Assembly (NCBI RefSeq): GCF_000512585.2
Contig: NC_089245.1
Location: 124,001-188,000, forward strand
Reading direction: 5' to 3'
Source: Kwoniella bestiolae CBS 10118
Taxonomy: Eukaryota; Basidiomycota; Tremellomycetes; Tremellales; Cryptococcaceae
DNA: 64,000 nucleotides
Shown: piece after piece, positions 11,689-24,525 of the stretch
How positions within the stretch are numbered: the first letter of the stretch is position 1
How the letters are laid out: the number at the start of each line of letters is the position of its first letter
The notes under the pieces: generated by a model
Database searches by the model: none
What the model was told of the DNA's origin: nothing
What the model saw: only the letters and a program-made list of their open reading frames with translations
Position numbers and translations under genes: made by a program

Positions 11689-12426
11689 TTGCGTTCCTGC
11701 ATCGTCGTTTTCGTCTGCATCTTCAGTGGCGGGAGTTGTTTCTGCGAAGATACGGATAGTCGTACAAGTAGATGGACAGTAGTTGGATGATATGGACGTG
11801 TGTGTATACGAGAGGATGGACATGTTTATGGGTATCTATTATATGATCTTTATGCAGTCGATACACGTTATGCGTATTCTGTCTTGAATCGAGGGTTTGA
11901 CATGACCATGGTATCGGAGGTATTGTCCGGTCGTCATAGTTGTTTGATGGATGACTCACCGAACGTCACAGTTCTTCCATTCTTCCAGATCAACTGAGCA
12001 GATCGGACGAGGTCCATGGATGCATGGATCAGTCAATTCAGAGTGCATTTACTCAGTTGGAGCTGATACAGGTTTCATCGCTCCTCTTCAAAGCTCGGCC
12101 CGAGTACAGATATGGCATTGAACAAAGTGAGCGATGGGTAGATCGTCAACTGGAATGTACCACAACCGAGAGGTGATGGTGTCAGAGGGTCGAGTCGTTA
12201 TTCGATGCATAGATGTTATCGATATACTTCACTTTCAAGATCAGGTGTCCAGCACCGCCAGACAATTACAAGGGGTATGGGGTATACGATACAATTACAA
12301 TACTGATATTAGACATATATATAGTCATCTGTATTTACATGGCAAGAGTGATTTATGATCATGTTTTCTTCCTCCCTTCAACTTTCCTCGTATCTCTCGA
12401 ACCATCCTTCTTTTCTTCATGTGAGA
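11689..12426. other. intergenic, 3' ends of convergent genes
   Basis: These 738 bases separate the stop of the amino acid permease from the stop of the HD2 gene. They should hold both 3' UTRs. No gene is supported. Confidence 0.6.
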
Positions 12427-14973
12427 TTACACAGCCATCATCTCCACTCCTCCCATCCAGTTCTCCTCATTCACCTTCTCACTCCCAAACTCCATCATCT
12501 CCACTTCCATCCCAACCATATCGAAAGGTAATACCCCGTTCATCCAGTTCCACTGACTCTGATCCAGTTCCACTAAAGGAGTGTCATTCGATCCTGACCC
12601 TGACTTTGAGGCGGTGGTGGTAGTGGGTGTGATGAGCGGATAGACGGATGTGGTGGATGAAGGTGTGCACATTCCTGATTGGGGTTGGGTGAGGTACTGG
12701 TCATCGAGACATGAGGTATCATCTGCAGTGGGGATATCGTTGTTGGTGGTGGTATTGTGGTAGGTCGATTGGGAGTATGAAAGACCAGCAATATTATCGA
12801 ATTCGGATAGATTGAATGATTCGGTAGTCGGTGAGGGAGGTAGGGGTATACCAGCGATATAAGAGAGATCAATCCCTTCTTCAGCTGAGATGATCCCACT
12901 CCCATGACTCGAGCTTGAGACCTTCCTCTCTCCGCTGAACATACTTCCATCGAATGGACTTCCCAGTCCCTCGGCATTATTCTGAGAAGCCAATAACCCT
13001 TCCAACGCTTCGAAAAACCCTCCATCCAACCCCTCCTCATTGCCCGCCAACCATGATGGACTACCCACATTTGATCCTGAGATAGATGCGATAGAGGGTA
13101 TAGATTCCAACGTATCTGATCGAGGAGATAGGCTGTCAAGGGAGATTTGAGGTGAAGCAGCGAGAGTGGAGAATTGCTCGTATGATGATGGGTCTGATAG
13201 AGCGGATGAGAGGAGTGATTCGATTGATACTAATCCTGCTGCGAGGTCGAGATTGGGCTGTTGAGGGAAGTTGAATGAGGAGGTGGAAGTGGGTGTATCG
13301 TATACCTGTCCTCCGAGGATATTCCCATTATCGGGAGTAGGGTTGGGGTTGAATACCGGGTTGAAGTTCAAGTTGAGTGGGGAGGGAGGAGTAAAGTTGA
13401 ATATAGGTAAATTACCACCTTCCAACGCGTCTACTGGGATGTTGAGCATACCCGTACCCCATTCTATAGCGATCTGAGGGATATTCTGAGCATCGAAAGG
13501 AGATATGAACCCTCCATTTGGAATTTCACTTGTACCTGATACTGTCGAAGTTAACGATGGTGATCTGTTCATCCTTTCTCCATTACCCATCTCTGGAAGA
13601 GCATTCCCGGTTGATTCATCTTGGTTGAATGGCAAATTACCGAGAGAAGAGTCGAGTATAGAGGAGTTGGGCGCATTATGAGATGATTGAGCTTGAGCTC
13701 GACGAGGCAAACCTCTGACTTGTCGTTTGTTGGGTAAGGGTGAGGGGGTGGAGGTTAAAGGGGAAGTTTCAAGTTTGATTTGTTGTGCTCTCTTTGGTAA
13801 GGATTGGATTGGTCGATTGCTTGAGGATGAGGATGAGGGAGTTCTTTTTGACCCTCTGTTTCGTTTGTTCTGGAACTGTTATTGAGTATGACGAGGGTGT
13901 GAAGTGGGAGGTATGAATGGGTGTAGGTGAAGGAGGTAAAGTCGAAATGGCGTATGGGTGTATCCACGTGGTATGGTTCGATAATAAGGTACGAGGTGGC
14001 AAATGAGCGTTTCAAGAACAATAACAACAAATAATCAGCAAATGTACCCTATAGTTGTGTGGATATCCCGGATCAAAGTGGAGCAAAGGAAATGAAGGAG
14101 GTCAAAGCGGGGGTACAGTCATGATGCGTGAGACGAGGAGGGTACAGTGAAACAATAAGAAAATTTGAATGAGAAGAAACGCTTGGATACACCACCCCCT
14201 TTTCACGGGAATGGGTGGAAAGAGAGAGGAGATGAAGGACTTACCCAGGTTCGTACCTACACAGTAAACAAAAACACGGTCAGCTTGTATGCAGCGAGAT
14301 AGAGATAGAGAGAAGGACAGAGGAGACGTGATAGAATGGATATGAAACGATGTACTCACTTGATGAGGTGTGATTCTTGCTGCTTCTGCTATTATCGCTG
14401 TCTCGGCGGTTGAGAGGATCTTGGTACGCGAGTAAGCGGCTTCCAGAATAGTAGTCGTTTCCTAGGGAAATTCGTTCAAGCTTTCTACAGGTAGCATTGT
14501 CTATGCACAGGGCGACGACTCACAAGAGAGAAAGTTGACAATTTTTTGTGGTGTTGATTTTGTCGCAATTGATAATCGTTGACAGTGTCGTGGACAGCAT
14601 GTTTGACCTGCACGCAATACTTCTCAAAAAGCGTCTCAAAGATTCGACACAATCGAAGCTCCACATCTTGATCCCTCATTCCGCCCTCAGACTCCGTCGA
14701 AAGTAGCTCCTTGATGGTCGACTTAAATCTGGCATACCTATTCTGGCACTCCTTGTCCAGGTGCTCGGTAACCTGTAACCATATCCTTTCATTGTACCCC
14801 TCTTCCAAGATACCTGTGATGATCCCGCTGAACATCCATTCTCGAGAAGGTATTCGAAGAATTGGCTTTACGTGACTCGTCGATAACGGGGTATAGCGAA
14901 GTGATTGACCACATATCTGTCGAATTCGGTCAGCGGTGGCTATGAGATCTGATAGTGCAGTTTGTGAGGTCAT
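12427..14973 (-). CDS. SXI2: HD2-class homeodomain mating-type transcription factor
   Basis: Four exons (14524-14973, 14360-14461, 14245-14256, 12427-13875) encode 670 residues. Residues about 150-200 form a homeodomain: exon 2 supplies RTKILSTAETAIIAEAARI, the 12-nt third exon encodes exactly VRTW, and exon 4 opens FQNKRNRGSKR, so the invariant helix III WFQNKR is assembled across two introns. A Lys/Arg-rich stretch after it is a likely nuclear signal. The remaining ~450 residues are Ser/Asn/Pro-rich with no fold, as in other basidiomycete HD2 proteins. HD2 dimerises with an HD1 partner from the opposite mating type to switch on post-fusion development. The HD1 gene is divergent, 381 bp away. 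An in-frame upstream ATG at 15087 is less likely because that stretch is AT-rich leader. The last intron (369 nt) is unusually long. Confidence 0.9.
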
Positions 14974-15354
14974 CTTGGTCAGTGTGAACCAAAGTCTTGG
15001 TGAAAGTATCAAAATCGACGAGTACAGAGGTGTATCGGCGGGTGTATATATGTAAGATACGTATACGTATACATATATACTCGTCACGTACGTGAGTAGA
15101 AACGTACTGTGAAGGAGAACAATAAGGGTATTTCTCGGTCGGGTTGTGGTGTGTGTGTCAGTGCATCAGGGTACAATGGGATATGCACCATCAGAACCAC
15201 AATACAACCGGGTACAGTTTCACACAACAACAAGATATAACTTATTGTCTTTATTCGTCAGTAGTGCAGAAGGCAGGCATATATATTACACTTCAGCTCA
15301 AATAGCTTGTCCCATATTGCCATTGCATCAGATAAAAATATTGAATAGTTAACA
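14974..15354. promoter_or_regulatory. shared divergent promoter of the HD1/HD2 pair
   Basis: These 381 bp lie between the two homeodomain start codons. They contain alternating TACGTATACGTATACATATATAC-like AT-rich DNA near 15056-15080 and a TATATATTA stretch near 15280. In basidiomycetes this interval drives both HD genes, and the allele-specific N-termini flank it. Confidence 0.6.
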
Positions 15355-17045
15355 ATGTCTACCCGTATAAACTCCATGGTCGACCTTCAACGGACAATCC
15401 TGCTTGGACTTAGAGATGACGACCTCCCGCAGCTTGATACCTGGCTGTCAATGCTGAATGGCATGCGGCGTGATACCTCAGTACATGTCGACCCTCAGGC
15501 ATCTACCGTAGCATGGACGGTAGCGAACAATGTCAAACAGCTATCAGCCGGAATGCTCAATCTACAGGATTCGTTCGATAAATCTCTCAACGAGCTCTCA
15601 CAGCATGTAGAGCGGCTTTTCATTGAGGGCGGTGAGTCTAAAGGCCTCTAAAGTTTTAGATTTGTGTGCTCACTTTTCCCTTTTCTTTTTCCCAGCTAAG
15701 AAACGTACACTCGATTCACCATCAACCCCCTCAACCCCTCTCCGCACCTCCAAACGCCCCCGAGCACCCTCCCTCTCATCCCCCCGCACACCCATCCCCC
15801 TTGCCCCTTCACCGACCCCCTCCGAAGCTTCCACCCCTCCCAAGAAAGAGAAAGATTCCAAAGAGAAAGAGCCTGACCACTCCGTCGTTCGACTATGGTT
15901 CCTCAACCACCTCTCCCGACCATACCCCACCCTCTCTCAGAAAGAAACTCTCGCTACTAAAGCTGGTATCACGCGAAATAAAGTGGACAGTGATCTCACG
16001 AACTTTAGGAGACGAGCTGGATGGACGGATCTTATGAATCGTTTTTGCGGGGGTGATAGAGATAAGATGAAGAGGTTGGTTGAACGGGTGGAAAATGGTA
16101 AGGAGACTAGGGAGGAGGTACTGAAGAGTGTGCAGAGGATGAAAGATTATCTTGGGAGACGGGAGGAGAAGAGGGTTGGTGATTGGATTAGGGAGGTGAG
16201 TGTCTCGAGCTCCGAGGGTTGCATTGGATTCCTTGATGGTCATCACTTTATTCATTCACGCCGTCGCTACCATATCATTCTTCACCATCGTTCTTGTTCT
16301 GATGATGAGGTGTTCTCTCATCGTCACTGCTTTTTCCCTTCACCTCCCATTCAAATCTTCGGACTTGCCTTCACCACCTATTCAATCCCTACTTTTTGAA
16401 CTTGCCTTCACCACCCAATCATACTATCGCATTGCCATTGTCCCTTTACCACCTGATCACATACACCCAGTTATTCCCTTCATCCCCTGTTCATGTATCA
16501 TCGCTAACCCCCTTTTAAAGGTCACCGCCCTCACATCGTTACTGACCAGCACCACCGGCAGCACCACCACTTTTACCTCATCATCAACCGACTCAGCCTC
16601 TACCATCTCGCACCACCGATCCTCCACCTCCCTCTCATCCCTCTCCCAAGCATCCAACATCCTCAACCCCACCCCCCGATCACTCTCTGGCTCCTCCGCC
16701 TCGTCCTCATCATTATCCGATACCTCCTTCACCCTCCAACCAGCTCAAAACCGAAAGAGGCTCAACCCCAACGCAGAGGTATTCGTACCCAACAAGCGAT
16801 ATGCTGCGTCCACCTCTTCAAGACAATCTTCAACAGGATCTGCAAGTGAGGTCGAAGCTAGATGGGTGAACTCTTACGATCCCTCTATTTGGTCTACTAC
16901 TACGAGTATTCCTCTACTTCCTCATATATCTGCGAGTGCGAGTGCGCATAATACGTGGAGTATCCCGAGAGAGGGGGGGTTCCAACCTAGGATTGTCAGT
17001 TGGGATAGTAATGGGAGTGTGAGTGGGGTGAGTGGGCAATTGTAG
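15355..17045 (+). CDS. SXI1: HD1-class homeodomain mating-type transcription factor
   Basis: Three exons (15355-15631, 15696-16195, 16521-17045) encode 433 residues. The N-terminal ~90 residues are the variable region that usually mediates allele recognition. A Pro/Ser-rich basic linker with KKRT and SKRPR follows. The homeodomain spans about 152-205: helix I VVRLWFLNHL, the TALE-like loop SRPYP, helix II QKETLATKAGI, and helix III ending TNFRRRAGW. The RRRxGW ending is typical of basidiomycete HD1 proteins. The normal helix III Trp-Phe is replaced by Asp192-Leu193, while the DNA-contact Asn195 and following Arg residues remain. The C-terminus is Ser/Thr-rich. The second intron is long (325 nt) but keeps the frame (phase 0). 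It is divergent from HD2, which makes this the HD mating-type locus. Confidence 0.88.
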
Positions 17046-18111
17046 GAGTGGTGTAAGGTCGACACATCTTTGGATGATCCAGAAAATCTCAAACAAGATT
17101 TGATTGTCATCACTGACGAGACGAGAGGAAGAAAGGAAGAAGAGCATAAACAAAACACGTGATTGTGACGATGATACATGGGCATTGATTGTGTAAGGAT
17201 CATAGTCTGTACTTAACATTTCCTCTCTTCTTCATGTGCTTTCCGTTTCTGCTTTATCTCGTATACCATTATACCTTCTTGTACCATTCCATACCCATAT
17301 CTAAACACCCATCTAGATCAAGAAATCTTTTGTACTCTTTCCTTTCCTCTTTGATACCCGTTTTGATATTCTCTGCTTGATGTTTCTCTCTCTACTTGAA
17401 TCTACCTCCGAGCAATGTTCTAATGGTTGCCGAATGACCGTATATGATATATATCCGAGTATGGAGATCCTGCAGAGATCCGTTCTGTATGATGTAAGCA
17501 GTGATAGCAAACGATGCACTTGGTGAAGTGAAGTAGAGTAAGAGATGCAGCATTCTTGAGGAGGAAAAAGGGAGGGAGAACGTTAATATGCTTGTTTGAG
17601 CAGAGGGATAAGATCCGACTCGGCCGGAAGAGCTGTTCCCTCCACTTTCACTTAAATGAATAGGAGTGGGCTATTTATAATCATACTCGAGATGATTATT
17701 TCATCCTTCATTCCAACTCATCGATTCACCTCCACTTCGCGATCATCTCTACTCTCACTCTCGAAGGCTGTCTTGACAAGTATGAAGGAACAGGTATAGT
17801 CGGAGGCAAACATGTGTATAGATTGAGCTCAACATTATTCATCAGCATATCGAGGGGATCAACAGTTCTTCCGGATTGTATATTGGGAGGTGAAGAGGAA
17901 TTGTATATAACGAGTAGGAGAAGGTATCTCTAGAGGATCTCGGACATCACAAGCTCAAGACATCTCTATTCGGATTGGCCGCTATCATACTAGAGGGTAG
18001 TAACATCATCCCACTCTACCGATCGAGTGACCATCAAATCGAGATAGTCCCTCGTTATCTTGTTAATCACCCTCTATTTCCCTCTTAACTTTCTCGTCAC
18101 GTTCAAGCATC
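17046..18111. other. intergenic
   Basis: No gene is supported in 1.07 kb between the HD1 stop and the MCT-like transporter. The right third is probably the promoter and leader of the transporter (pyrimidine-rich near 18065-18095). Confidence 0.55.
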
Positions 18112-19984
18112 ATGACGACTGAGAAAACCCAAGATATCGATATCGAACGTGCTTCTACCTCCAATTACCCACCTATAACCGCTATCGATCCTACCCCTTC
18201 ATCATCCCGCACTCAAGTCAACGAACAACCCTCTGCATCAGAGAAAGAACGTGATATTCAGCCGCAGCCTCAACCTCAAACTCAGGCGCAGATACCGATA
18301 GATGGCGAGGATGATATACCTGAAGGAGGGTATGGCTGGGTTATAGTGGGTTGTCTGATAGCTATCAATGCTACGACTTGGGGTAAGTCATCTCTCTCCA
18401 ATATTAACTTATGAGATACTAAATGACATGAGGCGTAGGTATCAACACGACATACGGAGTCTACTCGTCATACTACCTCTCAAACAACTATTTCGATGGT
18501 GGATCAACATTAAATTACGCATGGGTCGGAGGACTGAGCGTTGCTACGTGTCTGCTTTGTGGGCCTTTGGCGAATGCCTTGAGTAGGTGGTTGGGGTTCA
18601 GGATTACTATGTTATTTGGTAAGTGTTCTTCTATTGCGCTCCAGTGGACTTGATATCGTATCACAACCTTTACCGTTATACGACGACTAAGTCAAATTTC
18701 TAGTCTAATAGCAGATGCTGAGTTGATGTGATATGATAGGCGTCGCTGGTATCGTCCTTGGTCAGTGTATGGCAGGGATCTGTAAGAACTTTGGCGAATT
18801 TCTGTTCTGTCAGGGTATATTGTTTGGAATGGGTGGGTGGTTTCGACTCGACCATCTACTTCCTATCTTCTGCGTTTGGTCTAGATAGAAGATGCTGATG
18901 TCCCTATCCTATCGTGTTGCAGGCCTCGGTCTCACACTCGTACCCAGTCAACCGCTATTAGCTCACTGGTTTAAGAAGAGATTAGCTCTTGCTACTGTAA
19001 GTGTATTACATCTCACCTGTCCTACCGATCATATGTTCCAGTCTCATCTCCGATTCCCCTTGGCAGACCAAGCCCCATCGCTGACACCTGTGCACGCCTA
19101 TAGGGTATCGCCACCTCCGGCTCAGGTCTCGGCGGCCTCATCCTATCCAATACCACCCGACTCGCAATCGACAACATCGACGTGAAATGGGCGTTGATCA
19201 TCAACGGGCTCATCTCATTGGTATGCCTCGTACCTGCTGTGCTTCTGCTTAAGGGGAGACATAAAGCTGTTGGAGCGAGGCAGGCGCCGCTGGAGTTGAA
19301 ATGGGTTATTCATCCTGGATTCATCTGGGTCTGGTCGTGGGCTGCGTTCACAAGTGAGCGAATCCGATCTGTATATCATAATTTAGAAAAAAATACTGAT
19401 TCTTCTTACGTGGTTTAGTGATGGCCTACTTCATAGCCCTGTACTCCCTCGCATCATTCGCCACCTCAGGCCTTCACCTTCCCCAATCGCAGGGCGCAGC
19501 CCTCCAGTCCATCCTCGCTGCAGGTCAAATGATAGGTCGTCCCTTATGGGGATACTTCCTCGATACAGGCGGTCGAATCAACCTCACCATCATATGCTAT
19601 ATCATCTGTGGTCTATCCACCCTGGCCATCTGGTTACCTGCAAAATCATTCGGAGTATTGATCTTCTACGCATTAGTGCAGGGTATGACAGGAGGGACGA
19701 TCTGGTCCGTCTCCGCCCCATTAGTAGCAAGAGTAGTGGGGGTACGAGATCTAGCCTCGGCATTGAGTATATATTGGTTGATCCTTGTTGTTCCTGCATT
19801 GGTTGGACAACCGATCGCCATTGCTTTGTTGGATTATAGTGAGAAGAGTCTGGGGAGACAGGGGGCGGAGGCTTACTATATTAGTATTGGCCTTTGCGGC
19901 GGGATGGCGATTGGGGCGACATTCTTGTTGGTTGGGGCTAAGAGGTGGATCCAGGGGGATTGGAAGGTATTTAAGAGGACGTAG
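18112..19984 (+). CDS. major facilitator, monocarboxylate-transporter-like
   Basis: Roughly six exons encode about 480 residues with 12 hydrophobic segments. The N-terminal ~75 residues are polar, with a PQPQPQTQAQ tract. The MCT family mark before TM1 is present as PEGGYGWVIVG. Other typical pieces are GLTLVPSQPLLAHWFKKR, GIATSGSGLGGL and the GRPLWGYFLD loop. Fungal proteins of this type (Mch family) sit in the plasma or vacuolar membrane; most have no proven monocarboxylate substrate. The gene lies 1 kb from HD1. C. neoformans MAT-flank genes include several transporters, so it may be part of the same syntenic block, but I could not confirm the correspondence. Confidence 0.87.
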
Positions 19985-20589
19985 AATTGGGCTAGAAGAG
20001 GGACATTCATATCGATGTTGATGATGTGAGGAAGAGGGATGAGGTGGAGGGGAGGGGAGGTGTAAGGTTGGTGGTATGTAATACAACAATGGAGATTACG
20101 GAGAGAGTGTAAATCAATGCCGGATTGGTAGTAAATGTAAGAACAGATATGTAGAAATCTAGAACGGAAAGGTAGGAAATGTATTCGATGGTATCTCTGA
20201 CTTGATTCACGAGTTAGTATCATGTCTTCATGTATTATACATGTACTGAACTGCCCGAGAGCGATTGGCTATGCTTGACTTTGTTTTCACTGCTCCCCTC
20301 TGATCTATACATTTTCGAGAGGGGCATGTCTTATCGGAATCGCTTCAGCTTTGATTGTTTCAGCTATGTATATACACCACCTCCTTTGTATGACGATGCA
20401 GGCTTGTTTCAAACTGGGAGACTCGTAAGTCACCATAACTATGTCATGAAGTCGAGCGAACGGAGTTGAATATGTCATTTTGATGACTCGACCGGGCGTT
20501 TGCGTATCTGTTGTAAATCTGAATACAGTATCTCCTATCAATACCTTCCTCACTTCACTTCCGTTCTCACGTTAGAAAAATACTTGACG
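19985..20589. other. intergenic
   Basis: About 600 bases holding the 3' UTR of the transporter and the promoter of the next gene. No gene is supported. Confidence 0.55.
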
Positions 20590-21725
20590 ATGAATTACTT
20601 CCAGATCCCTATTTCAGAGTCCCAGATCTCTGCGCCTCAGGACGACAATAAATCGTTCTTTCAACAACTAGGCATAGACATGGGCTGGGACTGCACGCCC
20701 TTTGACCCACCATTTCCGGCTTACTCTGCGTATTCCGGTGATCCTAGTTTGGACACATATGGAGATTCAGCTGAGTATTCGGGGGAAATCGGCTCAGTAG
20801 ACAACGCCAGTCAAGGAACGAAGAGATCATATGATGATCCGAATTGGCAGGATGATTGGTCGACTATGGATCGAGGTGGGAAGCGTCAGCGAGTGTATGG
20901 CTCGACTGGACCAGAGAACAGTCTAGATACTGCCCAGTTCCAAGCTCAAGCTCTGGGCGATAAATCGCATTCGTCCCATGCTGGAAGCATTCCTACCGAA
21001 TCTCATCAAGCTCCTGGTTCTCTGTCTACCACCCAAACGAACGAACGGTCTGGTACAGAAACAAAGAATGACGAGGATCAGATCGTAGCCAGCGCCACCA
21101 CCAATAAACAGGAGATGCTTAGGGTACTCCGCACCCCATGGACCAGATATAAGCCTGGGAAAGTACCGGATGAACTCATGCAGTATGCTAGTGAGTTTTC
21201 GACCTATCGTACAGTATACGCAACTGTCGATGCTGCTGTACTGAAACCACTACTGATCACTCGGTCGCTCACGTCAACCACTGAACAGAGGGTCGTAAAA
21301 TCCCTTTGCGATGGGACGAGTCCACCCGCTCGTTGGTCCATTATGACTATTACAATATCTGTCCGAGCTGTGTACGATCCGCCAACGAGGAACTGGTAGG
21401 GTTTGAGGAACCGCGGAACAACATCTGGGCCAATGAGACAGGCGTATTTTGGTTATCCAATAAATGTGTACGTCTATCTGCGGCGTCATTCAGGCTCAGT
21501 AGCGGTATTGCTCACATGATATAGTATTGATTGGTCATTGTTTTCTGACAGGCCGAGTCAGCTACTTGCAAAGCAGCTATCAAAAGTGAAATGCCTTGTA
21601 TGACCCCTGGTCTTCTCACGGCTTCTAGTCAGAAATCTAAGCGGTACCGACAAAGGGTAAAGAGTAGGAAAGAGAAAAGATCATCTTTGAAGCCTATTTT
21701 GTGCCAATATGGTTTAGATGGATGA
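20590..21725 (+). CDS. RPL22-linked tandem family, member 1 (unknown)
   Basis: I do not recognise this family. Exons 20590-21190, 21289-21467 and 21552-21725 encode 317 residues. Residues 1-180 are acidic, Ser/Gln-rich and disordered with basic KRSYDD and GKRQRV patches (possible nuclear signal). From about 180 a conserved module starts: W-x2-YKPGKVPDELMQYA, GRKIPLRWDES, NICPSC, EEPRNN, then WLSNKC|AESATCKAAIKSEMPC. Four or more Cys are spaced as in members 2 and 3, which suggests a metal site or disulfides. The C-terminus is Lys/Arg-rich. Both introns fall at the same places in every member (phase 1 after the QYA motif, phase 0 between the Cys and the following Ala), which proves common descent. 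The role is unknown; a nuclear DNA- or RNA-binding protein is possible. Confidence 0.75.
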
Positions 21726-22479
21726 CAATCAAGATGAATTGGTGGGTTGTGCTGCGTCGTTCTTGTTGGCACTATCATCACTGCAAGTTACGGTTAGTCT
21801 TTGACGATCGGTGATCAGTAAGGGGGGATCTTGAGCTATAGAACGAAGCGGGACTGGAATGTTCTCAAGAGGACGTGATGAGGTTAGAGTGTGCATCGTA
21901 TTGAAGGGAATTGAGACTTGTCATAGATATGTGGTTGGGCAAATGGAACGCACATGTTCGGACCGGTTTGTAAGGTATTCATACGTATTGGTGTGGCTCG
22001 AACAGTCCGAATATGGGTACAGTAACTGTGAAACTTAAGATAGAGGAATGGGCTACCAGATCGATGATGTTCTATTCTTGACCATGTATGTAGTTATCTG
22101 GCTAATGAGCGCGAATGGAGAGTATAACCACATGAACAGTATTGCATCGCTGCGTGCCGTTGACGCATGTTACTTGCTGTTCAGATCACTGAGAACTGGT
22201 TTCTCAGTCTTGACTTTAGGCTCGCTAGGCCCCCATATTATCGAGCGCACACCCTTTCACTGACGTTCCCTTCATACCCTGCCTCTTTGAAAAGTCGGAT
22301 TATCATTTTTGAAATTTTGTCGCTCCGATTTCACTGGTTCTTCCCGGTGGACTCGAGATCATGGAGCCGGAAAGACTCGTGGATGCATACATAGCGTACA
22401 ATCAGTGATACAGAACCCACGTTCATTGTTACGCTCTGTTGGTCATAAACTCTTGGGTATTCACGTCCCCCCGTGCCTC
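21726..22479. other. intergenic
   Basis: About 750 bases between family members 1 and 2. No gene is supported. Short open frames near 22048-22394 overlap the probable leader of member 2. Confidence 0.5.
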
Positions 22480-23597
22480 ATGATGGACAGCTATCTCACA
22501 TCCCCTGATGCGGAAACAGGGTACGAAATGAAAGACGAAGACCATTGGTGGAGTGCTGAGCAGCAGGAACTCGGACGAATGCAGTGGGATCAAATGACAG
22601 GATTTCCTACTACGAACTTCTCCGCTTGGGACACGGCTGCTTTCGGACATGGCAGGGCACCTTCGTTTCTGGATGAGTCCCACGGGAATGATAATGGGCA
22701 TGAGGTGAATGATATCGATCCTACTCGAAGGCTGACGGGATACGCGCCCACGATCGGCTTGGACGCCATATACGATTGTCGCGGGGCAGGAAGTATGGTA
22801 CATGCCCCACGGACATTGGACACTGATACCACCCCAGCTTGTCCCGAAGAGGAATCCGAAGAAGTAAGCGGCGGAGGAGCGGATGACGGTACAAAGTCGA
22901 CTAAGGGTAAGATTCGATGCGTGGACAAGTCCCGTAGTCTCAGATCCATGCAATGGTTCGACTCACTTTGCTTTGTTCACTGCCCAGGTGCGACGAACGA
23001 TACCTGGAGCGAATCCGAATTGCGCGAAATAGAACTCCTGCAAATGGATCTTAGTCGCTTTGAAGCTGGATCCCTCCCTCAGACAATCAAGGATTGGGCA
23101 GGTACGTATGATAACATGCTCTCAGGTCATCGCCCCTGATAACCCTCTTAATCGGGCGATACGATGCAACGATTGATCGTCGCTCGAAAGGGCTTTTTGA
23201 TTGATTACTGATCAAGCAGATACATAATTTACTGTACTTTTAGGTGATCGAGATATACCAACGTGGTATGATCGAAGGATCGGGAAGATGGTCAATTTCA
23301 GTTTTCTTGATCTGTGTCCGGGAGCGCACCGTCAGATCATTGGGCTTTGCAAACCGAGAGACAATAAATGGTCGGACTTGACGGGTATACCATCATTGAA
23401 CAGCCGTTGCGTGAGTCCGGGTTGGACGAATGATTGAGGCTGATAGATGATATTCATAGGCTCAGAACAAAGCGTGTCGTAGTGCCATGAAGCAGAAGAT
23501 TCCAATTCTTGATAAGCTGATCTCGCAAGCGCACCGCCAAGATTGGCAGAACCATAAAAAATCAAAACCACCCGAGGTGACGTTCGAAGTAAAATAG
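22480..23597 (+). CDS. RPL22-linked tandem family, member 2 (unknown)
   Basis: Exons 22480-22906, 22988-23101, 23244-23410 and 23460-23597 encode 281 residues. The N-terminal ~145 residues are acidic and disordered with aromatic clusters (DHWWSAEQQELGRMQW). The conserved module follows: LSRFEAGSLPQTIKDWAG, GDRDIPTWYDRRIGKMV, FLDLCPG, KPRDNKW, LNSRC|AQNKACRSAMKQKIP. It matches members 1 and 3 in motif order and intron positions, but has one extra intron in front of the module and lacks the final MPC cysteine. The tail is basic (HKKSKPP). The start MMDSY was chosen over an upstream in-frame ATG at 22309 because the family begins with short acidic N-termini. Function unknown. Confidence 0.72.
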
Positions 23598-24525
23598 AAC
23601 TTCCGATGATTTTGATTACTGCTATCGTGTCCAAAGACTCTCAGATGCGCATCCAAGTGATAAAAGTATGCTATTCCTCAATATGATGGTCCTCCGCTTG
23701 TTATATCCATACCAGTAACACCTCGCCCCATACAACCGCCACCAATGGTACTGACTCGTCAACTGCTGGTTAGAAGAGCGTTGAACGATATTGTCACAAA
23801 ACGGAGACGAAACTGCATCATTCTGCGCGAGGATTGACGTCAGAAATCTAGTTCTTAAGGTAGATGATAGACAAACAGAAGGGAGGGTACCAGGAAGTAT
23901 AGGTGGGCGATGATGTATCATACTATCCCTCTGCCTCCTAGATTGCGTCTTTTACGACTGAACCAACTCTGTCCGGGATGTACACACTTTTCGGAGCTGA
24001 GCAGTCAAAAGCCCAATGTGCGACCAATGAGCCTCAGCAACGAAGTAACATTCTCACCGACCTGTTCTTGGTTATGGAGACTTGCGAAACGAAGTTCAAC
24101 TAAGGACAGAGTGAGAGGTCAACTTGTCAAAGGAGATCCGGTGCCACCTTCGGACACTCTGACAATCTCGGTCTCAAAGACTCTGTCTTTGCAAAGGAAG
24201 GCGAGTCAACCGGGTTTCACAGAATCACACAGTTCGTCATGAATCCTTCTCAAGATATGAAAAGATAATTTCTCCATTCGGAGCGCTAGTTGCACGTCAT
24301 AGGTAGATTGTTTGGTGACTCACAGCTCCTGCGTGATAGACTCAGTTTACACCTCCATTGTGAGAGAATATACAGCTCATCGACTCGATTTCTCGACCAA
24401 TGAGCATCAACTCATAGTAGTACATATAAATAGATTCCTATCGCATATGATTTCCAGCCGTCCCCCTTCGTTTGGTACTTTGTATCGCTGAAACTTTTCA
24501 AATCTGATTAACCTCTCACTTCGAT
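23598..24525. other. intergenic
   Basis: About 930 bases between members 2 and 3. No gene is supported. A TATA-like ACATATAAATAG lies near 24421, about 100 bp before the member 3 start. Confidence 0.5.
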
